Shown one piece after another: positions 14,640 through 27,787 of a DNA stretch of 64,000 nt. The first letter of the stretch is position 1; the number at the start of each line of letters is the position of its first letter. This DNA comes from Edolisoma coerulescens (lineage: Eukaryota > Chordata > Aves > Passeriformes > Campephagidae). The stretch spans positions 1,084,887 to 1,148,886 of the forward strand of contig VWZW01004863.1 in NCBI GenBank assembly GCA_013397115.1, read 5' to 3'. A model generated the notes under the pieces. It did no database searches, was not told where the DNA came from, and was given only the letters and a program-made list of their open reading frames with translations. A program made the translations under genes and the position numbers.

Positions 14640-17600
14640 AAGTTACAAAGTAAAAGTATATATAAAGTAAAACTAACAAAGTAAATATAGATTTTAACAT
14701 AACCAAATTAAATTCTGTCTTGTTACATTAAATGTAAACCTGTCCCAGTTCCTTTAACAGTTATTTGGTTAATTTTTCTACTGTGTGGCCTGATATACAA
14801 ATGGTCCCAGTAGAAAACATGTTGGACAGCAGCTGCATCTCTCAGTCATTTACAGGGGGAGATGAGTGGACTGTGTCCAAAATGCTATTATGCATCTGCA
14901 ACAAAATGGGGCTGGCTAGTTAGTAGCACAACGTATGAGTGTTCATTTTCATATTTTCCTTTTGGTATGCTAGTCGTCCCATGAGATAATTGAGTTGACT
15001 CTCCAGCAATTCCCAGTGCTCGAGTAACTCTATAGCATTTCACTATTTGGTGTTAATGACAACAGATAGTAATTCTAATCACTGAAAATGAAAAATGTGA
15101 GAAAAATACACAGTATTGAAATATTTACCATGCAACTTTAAAATATGATTCGTTATAGGAGACAATATCTTATTTCAGATTTTACTTTCTACAATTTTTA
15201 TCTGATTTTTCTGTTCATTTCAGGTTATGATTTTTATCATTAAGTATTCTTTCTGGGCAGTGTCAATCAGCATTGTGGTCACTTAAACATAATAGAAATA
15301 ATCATGTGCTAGTAGGTAAAAGAAGTTCAACTTTTATTGACTTTCTGATACGATGGATAATTTCCACTTAAAGCCATAGAGAATTGTAGTATTATATTCT
15401 TAAACTACAATTTTCTCAGCTTCTGTGTTGTAATATTTGACTTAAAATAAAAATTTATCTCCAAATATGCACTATATTTATGTAGTGAAACACCTCAAAT
15501 GTCAATATCTCAGATGTTTTTCTGTCTTTACATCTGCATCAACAGGTATAATTACTTTTTACTTAATCCTTAATCTCACATACCATAATTATCTAATGTA
15601 AATCTTAATACTGTCTCACTTTGCTAATCTGCATCACTTCAAAATCTGAATATATTTGTGATTTTGATCCATATCTCTTCTTCATTTCTCAGGTTGGCAA
15701 CCTTTAACTTTTTGTTGTAACTCACCCATGAAACTCAGACATTCATCAGAAGTCAATTTTCAGCAACTCTGCAGTCTTATTTTCCTGATTTCTGGACCTT
15801 CTTTATCTTATTTTTGTTTGTATAGCTCCAAAATAGACAGAATCAGTTTTGTAACCTATTTAATCTCAGAATTCTTTAAGGAAATTCAGAATACTGTGAA
15901 TAATATCTATAGTAATAGTAGTAATGTTGATATTATTAATTATATCAATATTAATAATAATCCCTGTGCTCATAAACTAAGCACAATATGAAAAAATATA
16001 GGTATGAAATATTTCGAAAGGATAATTTTATGCTGATGTTTATATTGTCAGCAGCCTACTCATTACAATATTGTCAAGGATTTTAATATGATCCTTCCAA
16101 GCTGGTTGTTAAATTACTTGATTACTTTTTCTAAATCATAAGGCACTTGTTCAGACAAAATTCAACTGTCTCAACATGGAATATATTAATAATCTGAGAG
16201 ATGATACATACCTAGAAGCCATGAGATTAATACTGAATATTCTCTGATCAGGATCAGGTAGAACTGAATTATAAGTGGATCATCCATACCCCAGGCAAGA
16301 GCCCTGGCTACAGAGCAATTCTGGGTTTCAGTAGGTGATAATAGAAAAGAAAAATAACACCTTGAAAAGTTTCCATTTCCTCACAGGGAGGACTAAGATA
16401 TTTTCTTAAGTCTTGAGTGCTTTTGCTTGAATAGGTAATTTCCTATTGAGATATCACTGCAAAAATATTGATACTCATTGGTACAGCTTCATTGCTGAGA
16501 CTAGAAATTTCATAAAAATCAGAGAGTAGGAAGAAAAGGGCTAACTTCTCCTGTTATTTTTACACAGAAATGTGCTCGGAAAATGTCATTAAAGCTTCTC
16601 TGTAATTTTGTGTGTATAGAATAGATTATATGAGTGTCTTCAGGTGAGAATAGAGAATTACTTACTAGAAAGCACAGGCCAAAGAGTGGAAATTCGCCTG
16701 CTGACACTGGTATGTGTAAGATCAGATAGAATTTGCCATATCTGCACAAGACCACTACTGCTATAAACATCAGTGGTGGATTGTGAGGCACTCTATATGT
16801 CCAGAGGAGTCTGATATATGAAAAAAGGTGACAAATTTATATATTACCCTGAAAAAATAAAAGGTCCTCTGAAGGACCAGGAGAACACTGCCCTAAGAGC
16901 CAACAGTGTGACCTAGAAGCCACTGGTGAATGCCTTGGAGTTGTCCCCACATTTGTTGTTCTAATGGTCTAACTGTAATGAATGTTGGAGTAAACCATGC
17001 CAAAACATTAGTGACTATTCTGTGCAGCTTTCTGTTACTGGTAATACTGGCTTGATATTACTAATAATCACGTTATCACAAAAATTGCAACAGTTTAAAA
17101 ATATTGAGTAGATGGGGGGGGAAAGACTTGTAACAAGAATCTATTAGGTAAAAACGAATTATCACAAATTTCAGCCAAGAAAATCTCTGTGATCCTGACT
17201 GGTGTAAAACACATGGCAAGATTTACAGACTTGCAGAATGCATGAGACAAGATCTGCAACAGCCAAAAAGCCCAGTACATTAGGGCTTTTTTGGTTGGTT
17301 GGTTTGGTTTACTTGTGTTTTTTAAACTCTGAGATAGACTAAAAGTATCTACATACGATCATGAGGAATTAGAGTCTCAAAATCTGTACTGCCAAGATTC
17401 CAACAACTAAACACACACAAGGTGATTATTCGAGTGGTACTTGCCCATAAACTGCTTGGAAAACAATAAAAAACCCCCACCGAACCCGAAACAAACAGAA
17501 AATTAAACAGAAACATCAGATAAAGACAGATGTGACTGAACAAAGCAATGACTGAAAATCCAGTTTATACAGAACACTCTTTAGTGAAAGTTCTACAGGA

Positions 17601-18166
17601 TTACAAAGAACATAAAATGGAGATAAAAGAAAAGAGGGAAGACTTAGGAACTCTTGTAACCAACTCAGAAATTTAAGTACGTTGTGCTAAAATATTCAGA
17701 TATTTAAACATACTAGTAAGGAGGCTAAGAAACCAAAGTTCTGACAAAGCTGAAATAAAGTAAAAGAAGGGATGAGAAACCTAAAAATAAATTAGAAATC
17801 AAACCTCAGAAAATTTTTAATTTAAGTGAGGAGTACACTTTCATAGTAATCGTGTAGGTTACAGAAGCACAGGAAAAGTTCAAGTAAAAATATTAAAGGA
17901 TAATCAACAGAAGTGGCTCCTTTGAGTAGCTTTGAGTAGCTTCCTCTTGTAAGTCAGTGCATTTCTACAATGAACTTGCTTGTGAAAAGCAGTAAATTAC
18001 ATTCTAGATGCGTATATTAAGATGGAGTTTATTAACTCTTGACTGGGGTTTACTGGCTTCAGATGCACCGTTTTCCATTCCTCAGAATAAAAGGATAAAG
18101 TGTTTCCAATTTAACTGATGTGGATTGCAGAAGACAGTCAAATACACCATCACACTTCTGAATTCG
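14640..18166. other. AT-rich intergenic DNA, no gene recognised
   Basis: No coding region, RNA gene or named repeat can be supported here. The short open frames are typical of AT-rich non-coding DNA. An eight-base G run lies at 17114-17121. A direct tandem copy of the ten-base word TTTGAGTAGC occurs near 17926-17945. The segment at 16860-17000 is somewhat less AT-rich but matches nothing I know. Confidence 0.55.
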
Positions 18167-18761
18167 TGCAACAGTTTAACCCTAACTATAGCCAAATACC
18201 ATGCAGCCGCTTGCTCACTGGCCCCCTGGTGGGATGGGTTGAGGTAAGAAGTGTTTAATAATTGATATAAAGATAACAAAAAATATGGTAATAACAACAA
18301 TATTATTATTATTATTGGTAGCTGGACTTGTAGTAGTAGTGGGAGTAGTAGTAGTAGTAAAACAAAGAGTAAAGAAGAGGCATAAAACCCCAAGGAAAAA
18401 CAAGTTATGTACAATGTATTTGCTCCTCATCTGCTGAGACCAGTGCCCAACCTATCCCCAAGCAATGATTGGCACCTTCTGACCAACTTCCCCCCAGTTT
18501 ATATACTGGATATTCATGGCACAGAATATCCATTTGGCCAGTTCTGGTCACCTGTCCTAGCAATGCTCCCTCACAACTTCTTGTGCACCTCCTCACTGGC
18601 AGAGCATGGAAAACCAAAAAGCTCTTGACTTAAGGTTAGCACTTACTCGGGAACAGCAAACACATCAGTGTGTTAAGATTATTCTCATACAAAATCCAAA
18701 ACACAACACTATACCAGCTACTAAGTAGAAAATTAACTCTATCCCAGCTGAAAACAGGACA
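18167..18761 (-). mobile_element. Solo ERV LTR (same family as 27218-27787)
   Basis: Read on the minus strand, this is a retroviral long terminal repeat running from TGTCCTG at 18761 to the terminal GCA at 18167. It shares ordered blocks with the plus-strand LTR at 27218-27787: the CAGCTGGGATAGAGTTAATT block just inside the 5' end, a TATATAAA box (complement at 18498-18505), an ATTAAA polyadenylation signal (complement at 18254-18259) and a GGGTTAAAC block near the 3' end. The region between the TATA box and the ATTAAA signal has expanded triplets (ATT at 18301-18316, TAG at 18331-18359). No viral gene or second LTR is next to it, so it is best read as a solo LTR left by recombination. I see no clear target-site duplication. 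Confidence 0.85.
18301..18359. repeat. Compound triplet microsatellite (ATT)n ... (TAG)n inside the LTR
   Basis: A run of TAT/ATT triplets at 18301-18316 is followed after a short spacer by TAG triplets at 18331-18359 with one GGG interruption. Both lie between the TATA box and polyadenylation signal of the minus-strand LTR, so they probably expanded after insertion. On the minus strand they encode Asn and Thr runs in short open frames, which are artefacts of the repeat. Confidence 0.85.
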
Positions 18762-21700
18762 ACTCTCCAAGGAGAGTTGCTAAATCTTTAATTGTTTAGA
18801 CTATTGGAAAGATAAAGCCTAAAGCTACCACTGTGGTCAATTGAAACTCCATATTCAATATGAAAAGTAAAATGTTATGAGTGGAAAGAAAATTGAGCTA
18901 AGTAAAGCAGAATTCATCTCACACATCTGAACCCGGAAATCTAAGCAATAATTGAGGATTTAATCTAAATCAGTACTCTCTTCTTACCAAACTCACTAGT
19001 GAGTTTCAAGTGCTTTTCTGATCGGTAGGGAATCTTGGGACTAGCAGATTCTTAAAACTTAATGATTTACTGCTGGATATGGTGGAGCATCCTGTCGTAA
19101 AGTAACAAAATTTTGATTGAGAACAGTGAATTAGGGGTTGATTTGCATTGCTGTGTCAAAGGCCAAAGAGATTTTCTGAATAACCATTATAAAACCATAA
19201 GTGATAATCAGAATCAATAATGGCATTAATATGTCTAAGACTGTAGTATGGTACATGGTTTGTCAAGGTTAAAACACACATACATAAGTCCATCTAACCT
19301 TTCAGAAATCTCTTTGAACCAACTCTAAGGATAGAACATGACACAGCTGAGCAGCAAATACTTGCTCATATAATTATTTTATGTGCTTCTGTTTTTAAAA
19401 AAGAGGCAATAGATAATAGAGTAACAAGTACCCTCCAACTCTCATAATTAGTTAACACATATTAGTGAAGACGTTCTGAATAATTGTGTTAGTATGAAAC
19501 TATGCATGAAGGGAAAATGATAATATATACACTTGTCAATATCTCATGCTAAAATATTGCTCTAAGTATCATCAAAATTGCAGATATATTTAAAATACAA
19601 TACACATGTGACAGTACAAACTGCTGCTTCTCAGAATATCTCCCAGCTGTAATGTCTAAATAGAAAAAAAAAAAAAGAACATAATCTAATGAAAATTGAT
19701 CTAAACATGAAATGGGACTTCTCAGAAAAAGCTATTTGCTATGTTTCTAGAAGGATTCTGTAATACTGTATATGATGATCAAAAGCAGCTGCTAGATTAA
19801 AAATAAAAAAAGAAAGTATCATGAAATATTTTACTGGAAGGAACGGTTCCTGTCATAAAAAGAAAGACAGGCTATGAAATTACTTTAGAGTTAGGGTTCA
19901 AATCACTCAATAGTCATTGCTTTTCCAAACTGTATTTGCAATTGCAAAATAAATGCATCCTATTGTAGCCAATGAGGTGAAAATTAACATTAATATGCAT
20001 TGGAACATGTCAAATTCTGAACTCATGGCATTTATCAGGATTGAGAGAAGACTAATTATGTTAATTAAAAATCAGGCAAAATTTTCTATTACAACTGAGA
20101 CGGACATGAAACAATTCCTATAATGGTCCAGATAAGTGAAATCTAAAATTAATGGAAGTGTTTTGTTTATTTGTTTACCATTTTTGTATTAAGACAGCAA
20201 TTGCTATGAATTAATGAATACATGAGGAAAGTCAACATCTGAAGGATGAAATAAGATGTATTTCCCTACGGAATGCATCTTTCAAAAGATAATGTAGCCC
20301 TCCCCCTCTTGATCATCTTTTCTGGGCACCTTCACTTCATACAGGGATTCCACAAAGTTTCTTTAAACACAAGTTGGAAGTATAAGGTAGGTACCAAAGA
20401 ATAATATGCATGATAGATACTTAAATCAAAGGAGTTACTCAGCTACCCAGTGATATGTTCACCACCTCCAATAAAGTAATTGGAGCGTCTTTGGAGGCTT
20501 CTCACTCATCAGGGAGGCAGGCTGGCCTCCACTGCACCTTTGGGTGGACTGATACTCATTGCTGCTGAACTGCTGTCTTCTGACTCACTGTTTATTTTTT
20601 TTCTTGGGTTTTTATATATTTTCCTATCAGTGTTTTTCTTATCCTACCCTTGAACTGCTAACTATCCCTGTATCAGCAATCTTAGCTCTCTCATCTTACA
20701 TAGCTCTATGCTATGTAGTTTTTCACAGTCCTTTTCCACAACATGGCAATTTTCATGTTTGAGTCAAGGTTATGCAGTTGGACCATATAAAAATTATATC
20801 AAAATACCAAAAACCTTGACTCACATATGACTGGATACCTAGGTCCTGTAGTTTCCTATAAGTTTGATAAGTATTTTTGACTTTGCCATATAATAATGTA
20901 TTCAATTTCTCTTTGAGTTTATATAATTTTTTTAGGCATCTAAGGCATCCTCTGGCGAGGAGTTTTGCAGTTTGACTGTATTTTAAGTAAGTAAATGAAA
21001 GTAATTCCATTAAATTTTGTCACCTTTTCTCTGAATCATTTTGATTCTACAATATAATTTTTGAGGTGAAGCAATTTGAACGATACCTTGTTTGTGAAAT
21101 GATGATACTCTGTCTTGTGTGTAAGATGATGATACAACAGATTTACTTTTGTGAGAGTAAGTAAATGCTGCTGCTTACACACTTGAGAGGCCTTTTCAAG
21201 ACACTAACTCTTGGCCTGGAAAAGGGAGCATTGAAATCAGTAATAGCTATGGCTATGTAGAAAGGAATAATCATAATCAAACTCACCAGATAATCATGAC
21301 TGACCTTGATCATCCAGATCTAATTGACGATGGTTTAAGGTAATCCTTTCCTACATTTTATCTTGAACTCACAGAAAAGTGCTGATCTCTGTTTATCCAG
21401 TACATGCTCTGTCTTAAACAAGAAAGTTATTCCTTTACAGGTGCTCTATTTGCCATTCTTAATACCATCCTTAATCATAAGACAGAACCCAAATCTTGTT
21501 CAGCTCAAACTGCAGATCAAATTATAATCTTCCTTTAGAAGTTTAAGTCAGAATTTAAAGGGCTCTCTTTCAAAATAATAAGACTGTATCTTGTATAAAA
21601 CTAGAAAAGTTTGCCCAGGTATCTCTTTTGTTATTCTAATGTCTTCCTTACTGTTTTCATGCTCCCAGGCTCCTGGATTAGAACCAATTAGAAATATGAG

Positions 21701-24700
21701 AAAAATAATTTGAACTTAAAAATTAATTTAGTCACATCCCAGTAAGAAGAAGGTAGATGTTAATAAAAGAAATTTTAATGAAAGCAAATCCTCTACAGGA
21801 ATTGAACCCATACCTTTTCATAACACTGCCAGTTACCCTATTCACAAGGCAACAGTAAGTGAGAAGCACAACAGAATCAGGTGTTGTATTAGCCAACAGA
21901 GGATGCTCTTTGATCCTTATGAAAGTAATAAAAATATATTAAGAGAAGCAAAGTAATTAAAATTTTACATGACTATGGAATGCAGATGAAGTGTATTCCC
22001 TAGGTCATTCCAAGGACTATGTGTCTGTAATTTAATGACATTCAGAGGAAATACAGCACATATCTGGTCCTCAGTGGCAAAAAACACCTGAAAAGAAAGA
22101 CTACTTTTTTCCAGCTTCAATTCTGTAAATTCTGTCTAGGATAATGTTAATATATGATTAGCAGAGAAGATCTTCCCAAAATGCCAATAACATTCCAAAG
22201 TTTGTATTATTCATTGCTGTAATGTCTGCATAAGATATTTAAAACTACACATGGTTCCAACCACTGGAAACGTTATTTAACTGAGAAAAAAATATCTAAA
22301 TGACATAACAAGTCTCTTCCATTATTAATGCCTCTATTTTTGCATATCTTACAGGCTTTATTCCCATATTCCCAAAGTCAGAGTTCTTCTTACATTATCA
22401 AAGAATTGTCTCATTGCTTAACCCACATTACTTTGAGTGAATGATTTCTACGATGAACAGCCTTTATTTCAGAGCTTGAAGTAAAATGTTAGCACATATA
22501 GAGAACGAAGTGACAGGTCCAGATATGAGTATCTGTACTTATAAACATCCAGAAAACATCCATGTGGAAGACTGAGTGACAGCATCAAAGTGAAGTATTC
22601 CCTCAGCCAACAGTTTTTATTATGTGAATAAAACGTGTAATTTAAATTTAAGCATCTAAGATGCTTACATTATGACACTTTTAATTTTGGACTTTCTGAA
22701 CAAACCTTGAAGAAAAACAGATGCTTCTTAAGGCTGGTGCGGAGCTTACACTGCTCTTCCCATTCTAGAGAATCTGTAGAATGATTAGGCTTATGCCCAA
22801 AGTTAATTGAGATTAATTACTTTGTCCACAGCCCCCATTCCTGAGTGTGTAAATAAGCTTTTTAGAATACATGTTTTTTAGTTAACCATGAGATCTAACT
22901 TAGCCATAAATCCAAAGTGAATCAATACATGTCAAAAATGTCATCAAAGTCAAATGTTTACTCCAGCCAAACACCTAGCTGTTAAAATGTTCTTCAGCTT
23001 TTACTAAGAAATCACCCACTGAATGACGAATCCGTTGTACAAAATTAGAAAAATAAGGCTTGAGTTCAGGTTATCACAATCACATTTGTGTTGATACTTT
23101 CACTTAAAAACTGCTACTATGAGAAAAACCTTGTTAGTGCTTCACCCATATACTGGAATTAAAATAAAAGCCTTCTCATGCTTCACTTTTTCCTATAAGT
23201 AAACAGAAAACCTGAAATATTCTAGGTATATGCAGTTTTTGTAATATATATTGATTTGCTAATCTTTGAAAATAACATTTTTCAAAGAGGTCTACTGTCA
23301 TCAGCTAAAGTTTTTGTGGGACTTTTAGCTGCTTTTTCATCAGTCTAACAAAAGAGAGCATCTTCTCTTTGCAAAACATCTTGGACACATGACATATTTC
23401 ACTAGAAAATGCTCATAAATTGTTTTTTTCTGTTGCTTTCTTGTTCTGCGCTTTTGGCTAATTTGATAAATATTGTTCACTACAATAATTTAAAAACAAA
23501 TTTCTTCCCTTGGGTCAGAGCTTTAAAAGACGTCCTATAGCTGTTCAGAAACTTAGTTTACTAAGTGTACAGATCTCAAGCATATCAGTCATGGAGCCTG
23601 TAAAGGCAGGCAAGGGGAGTACTCCCTACATCTTCATGATGAAAAATATAGATATATGTTTGACTAAAATTTCCCCTCCAGCCAGATTATAAATTACTGT
23701 TGGACTGAGACAAACAACAGTGCAGACAGAAGGAGTAGATAATTCTCCATCTTTAATATTGTTGAATGTTTTTTGAAAAAATATGACATTTCTATTCTGC
23801 TTCTTTTTATGTAAACCTCTTGGAATAAGTAATGAGCTTTTGTGATCTACAGAAATGCATTGTTTGAATTGTATTTCTGAGCTGATAGGAGTCTGACTAA
23901 TTACTAGGATGTTCACTGTAGAGAAGGAGTAAAAGCTTTGTGTCAGTAGGGCTTTCTTCTTCCAGGGTGATAGGCTGTTTCCAAGGACAGCAGCAGACAA
24001 TGCTAGCTGACAATGATGTCATTTTTATCCTTTTTTGTCCTAAGACCCACTTTGTAGAAGCAGTCCAGGAGCCCAGTTGTCAGTTAATAATGTAGAAAGA
24101 AAGGAGTTTAAAGGTCATGCTTTTCTGTGTGGCGTGTACAATAAAATCATATCTTGACATGCAGTGTCCAACACAGGTCAGTGACTCAAAAGGACTATCA
24201 TGAGTATAAGAGTTTACACTATTCAAAACATTTCAAATCTCCAGTTAAGGCTGATTTCAATTTTCTTAGCAAGTATTCATAAGTGGTTTGGGTTTGGTCT
24301 TTTTTTGCTTTTCACAAAGAGCAACATAACCTTGGGGATATCAGATGAAGGACTAGAAAGTGTCAGCACTCAGAAAAGCTTGGTGTTGCAGCAATAACAT
24401 CAAGACTCAGGGCCTAGACAACAGGAGGAAAAGCAAACTCTTGGGACACATAATCACTCAAATCCTGGGAATCTAAAATAAAGACAAAGACAACTGAGGA
24501 AATTTCTAATATTATATAACATTATTTTTTAGAAGTTGTTCATAAATTGAAAGTGATAAAGAAAACCTACTCCCAAAACATGATGAAATTAAGTTACTCT
24601 GCCTGGTGTTTTTCAAAAGATTCAATATCTCTTTGGGAGAGTGTGTATGTAATTTATTCCTAGGCACACCTAGTTAAGCTTGCTTCATTGTGCTTTAATT

Positions 24701-27217
24701 ATCAATATTTAGAAGATAAACATGAAAAGCAACAATATATTAACACAAATATGCTTCTGTCACAGCACAGATGTGTGTATTGATGAAGGGCATTTCATCC
24801 TTCCAGCAGCTTACACAATATCCACACTGCATTGACACATATTTTTGACCACAGCTCTACAGCTTACCTCTCAGACCTGAGAGAGGGCAGACCTGGAGTA
24901 TTAGCAGTATTAGCAATTGCATTCCTTCCCTGGAGTGAAGACTACTGAGCATTCATTTTACTTCTACTGCCTTGTCTCCAGGCCCATGCCCAATGTATCC
25001 ATAACACCATACAGGAGCAGTAGCACTGTAGTATCGTGGTGACCGGATCTCATCCCATCTACACCTGCTGTTGCACTTAACTAAACATGTCAGTGAATAA
25101 ACTACAGCAAACAGAACATGTGATGCAATGTCAAGATTAATTTTTGCCTGTATATCACCACTACAGGGCAAGAAAAGCTGCTCTGGAAGTATTTCTATTT
25201 TAGCATGCTTAGATTCCACCAGCAGTACACTTTTATGGAAAGTAATTTCTAAGTATACTGGAAGCAATGTGCAGACTCTGGGCAACTGGTTCTCTATTCA
25301 AAAGTGTTAACACACTGATCATTGAGCTAATGTCTTTGTTATTTATTTGTTGTTTGGGTTTGGTTTTTTTGGTTTTTTATTTTTGTTAACAAAAACAAAA
25401 GAAGCAGCCGATCTCCTTTACCTGAAAATTCTTTTTTTTTATTTTTTTAAACGTCAGGAAACGAGGATTCACTGATGCTGCATTTTTTGCCTATTTTTAG
25501 ACAGAGGTACTTATACCAGATTTTGGAAAGAGGGCATGGAGGGAAAGGACAAAAGGCAATATATTTATTTTTCTTACTTGATGGTTGTTTATCATGTTGC
25601 AGATGCATGAAGATCTTAAATATTTAAATTCATAAATATTTATCTATTTTCATGCGTTGTTTATCTGGAAGAATAATTTTGGAACCCTACCAATTTGGAA
25701 CTTCTAATCATAGACTAATTTTTTTTCTTCAGCATATATATTTTTTTTTCTTTCACTATGAACCAAGAGAATAATTTCACATAAATATCTTTATTCCTCT
25801 ATGGTCAGATGATCTTTTTAGATAAATAAAGAAGATTAAATAAACAGAGCAAATGCAAAAATATTATGGGTAAAAATTAAATTTATCCGACAATAGCAAT
25901 TGTTATACATTTAATTTGCTGTCTGGAAAGTGTTGCAATTATACATTTAAATTTTGTTTGTGATATAATTGTGTTCACCAATGACTTGACACAGTTTATA
26001 TGTTTTTTAAAACATCAAAGATTTCAACCTAACAAGTGCCTAGAAGTTTTAGCACTGGACAAATGAAAGAACAAATAAGAGTATTTTACAAGTCACGTAT
26101 TACTCTGGGGTGTGAGATCTGTTGTCTGCCATATGGAAACAAAGGACACATCCCCTGCTTCTTTGCTAGCTCATTTCCTACTGCTTCTGTTTAGGTTTCC
26201 TACTTTTGGGGAATCAAATGTCCTGTTGGCATTTTATCTTGTTAATGTTCCACGACATCATAGTTGCTGTCCCACATAAACCTAACAGCTCAGACTTCAG
26301 GGGATTCATCTTTCTGCGCAGTGTGCAGGGGTATTATCTCTGACACAGCATGGGCTTCTTGCACACCATGGCTACCATATTAATGTAAAGTGTACACTTT
26401 AAATCTTGTTGTATTTTGTGGGTCTGATTTACAGAAAAACTAAATAACTGCAATGATAAATCTATCTAATGCAAAAACATGTTTGAAACCACAGTATGTG
26501 GTTTGTAATAGAGTAAACTTTACCGAAAAAAAGAGCTTTCTAAATGTCAGTATTTGTTGAAATACAGTGAAAAAAACCCTTGGAAACCACGAATTGTGTC
26601 ATATTTTTCAAAAACATGCAGGAATGTGCTTATAAATACTTTTAAAATTATGATGACTGTTAAACTGAATGCATGGTTGCAGCTCCCTTGAAAATGGTGT
26701 TTTGGACAGTTGGTGCTCTGTAACTGTATCAGAGATTTAGTTGAAACTTCTTTCTATATGGAAAATTCATTGTTACTTCCAGGTTTTGTTTTGCTTGATT
26801 GTTTGGTTTTTTGGTAGTATTTTTTATTTTTATATATTTAGTGGGGTTTTTTTAAGTTTAAAGAACATTTTAAAGATCTATTTTTTTTCTGAGATTAAGA
26901 TAAATGTTTGATTTGGATAAAACTCACTAATCATTTTTGGCAGGGAGTTTTTGCTCTCCTGTTATTAGAGTTTCATTAGAGACTGTCTGCTTTTCATCCT
27001 ACACCATCAGAAGTGATGACAGAAGCCTTCAACAGTGTCTGTCCCTTTATCAGAGTTGAGAATGGGCTTTGCAGCACGGTGAGGTTGCACTCCCTTCAAC
27101 ACACAGCCCCTAGATACACACCAGCATTCACTTCTGAATCTCTAACATTTTCAGCTTAGGGAATTCCTCCTTTCAGCCTCTCAGAAGTTGGGCTGATATA
27201 ATGTGCATACAGATATA
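18762..27217. other. AT-rich intergenic DNA, no gene recognised
   Basis: About 8.5 kb of unique-looking AT-rich sequence. The longest open frame (minus strand, 23626-24000, 124 codons) has random-looking composition and no domain, and I do not call it a gene. A tRNA-like fold on the minus strand at about 21795-21836 is described in the findings. T-rich and A-rich runs occur around 25340-25460 and 26780-26890. Nothing else can be named. Confidence 0.55.
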
Positions 27218-27787
27218 TGATTGCCCTGGCTTCAGCTGGGAGAGAGTTAATTTTCTTCTTAGTAGCTGGTACAGTGCTGCGTTTTGGATTTGGTATGAGA
27301 GTAATGATGATAACACACTGATGCTTTGCTTGTTGCTGAGTAGCGCTTCCCCTAAGTCGAGGATTTTTCAGTATCGCATGATCTGACAGTGAGAAAGTGC
27401 AAAATAAGCCAAGGGAGAGCATTGCCAGGAAAGGTGACCAAAAAAAAACTGGCCAAAGGGACACTCCATAACATAGTATGTCATGCCCAGTATATAAACT
27501 GAGAGAGTTGGTTAGGAAGAGCTGCCAGCCTGGGATGTCAGGGATGGGCTGGCATCGGTCAGTGGATGGTAAGCAATTTTACCATAGATCACTTATTTTT
27601 TCTTCGGGTTTACTTCTCTCTATTTTTTTCATTGTTATTAAATATTTTTTGTGTTTCATTTATTAAACTGTTCTTATCTCAATCCAAGAGTTTTATTTTT
27701 TTCTGATTCTCCTCCCCACCCGTCAGGGAGTGAATGAGTGAGTGTCTGTGCAGTACTTAGTTGCTGTCTGGGGTTGAAACACAACCA
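27218..27787 (+). mobile_element. Solo ERV LTR
   Basis: This is an endogenous-retrovirus LTR of a type I recognise from bird genomes. It begins TGATTGCCCTGGCTTCAGC, continues through the GGGAGAGAGTTAATTTTC block, has a TATATAAA box at 27491-27498 and an ATTAAA polyadenylation signal at 27662-27667, and ends GGGTTGAAACACAACCA. These blocks occur in the same order as in the minus-strand LTR at 18167-18761. A second LTR and recognisable gag, pro, pol or env sequence are absent, so it is probably a solo LTR. The sequence just downstream (27788-27960) is less AT-rich, but it does not begin with a recognisable primer-binding site. No target-site duplication is clear. Family-level naming (ERVL or ERVK lineage) would need a repeat library. 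Confidence 0.87.

Noticed and set aside
23626..24000. 124-codon minus-strand open frame
   Set aside because: Composition follows the AT-rich background and no motif is visible.
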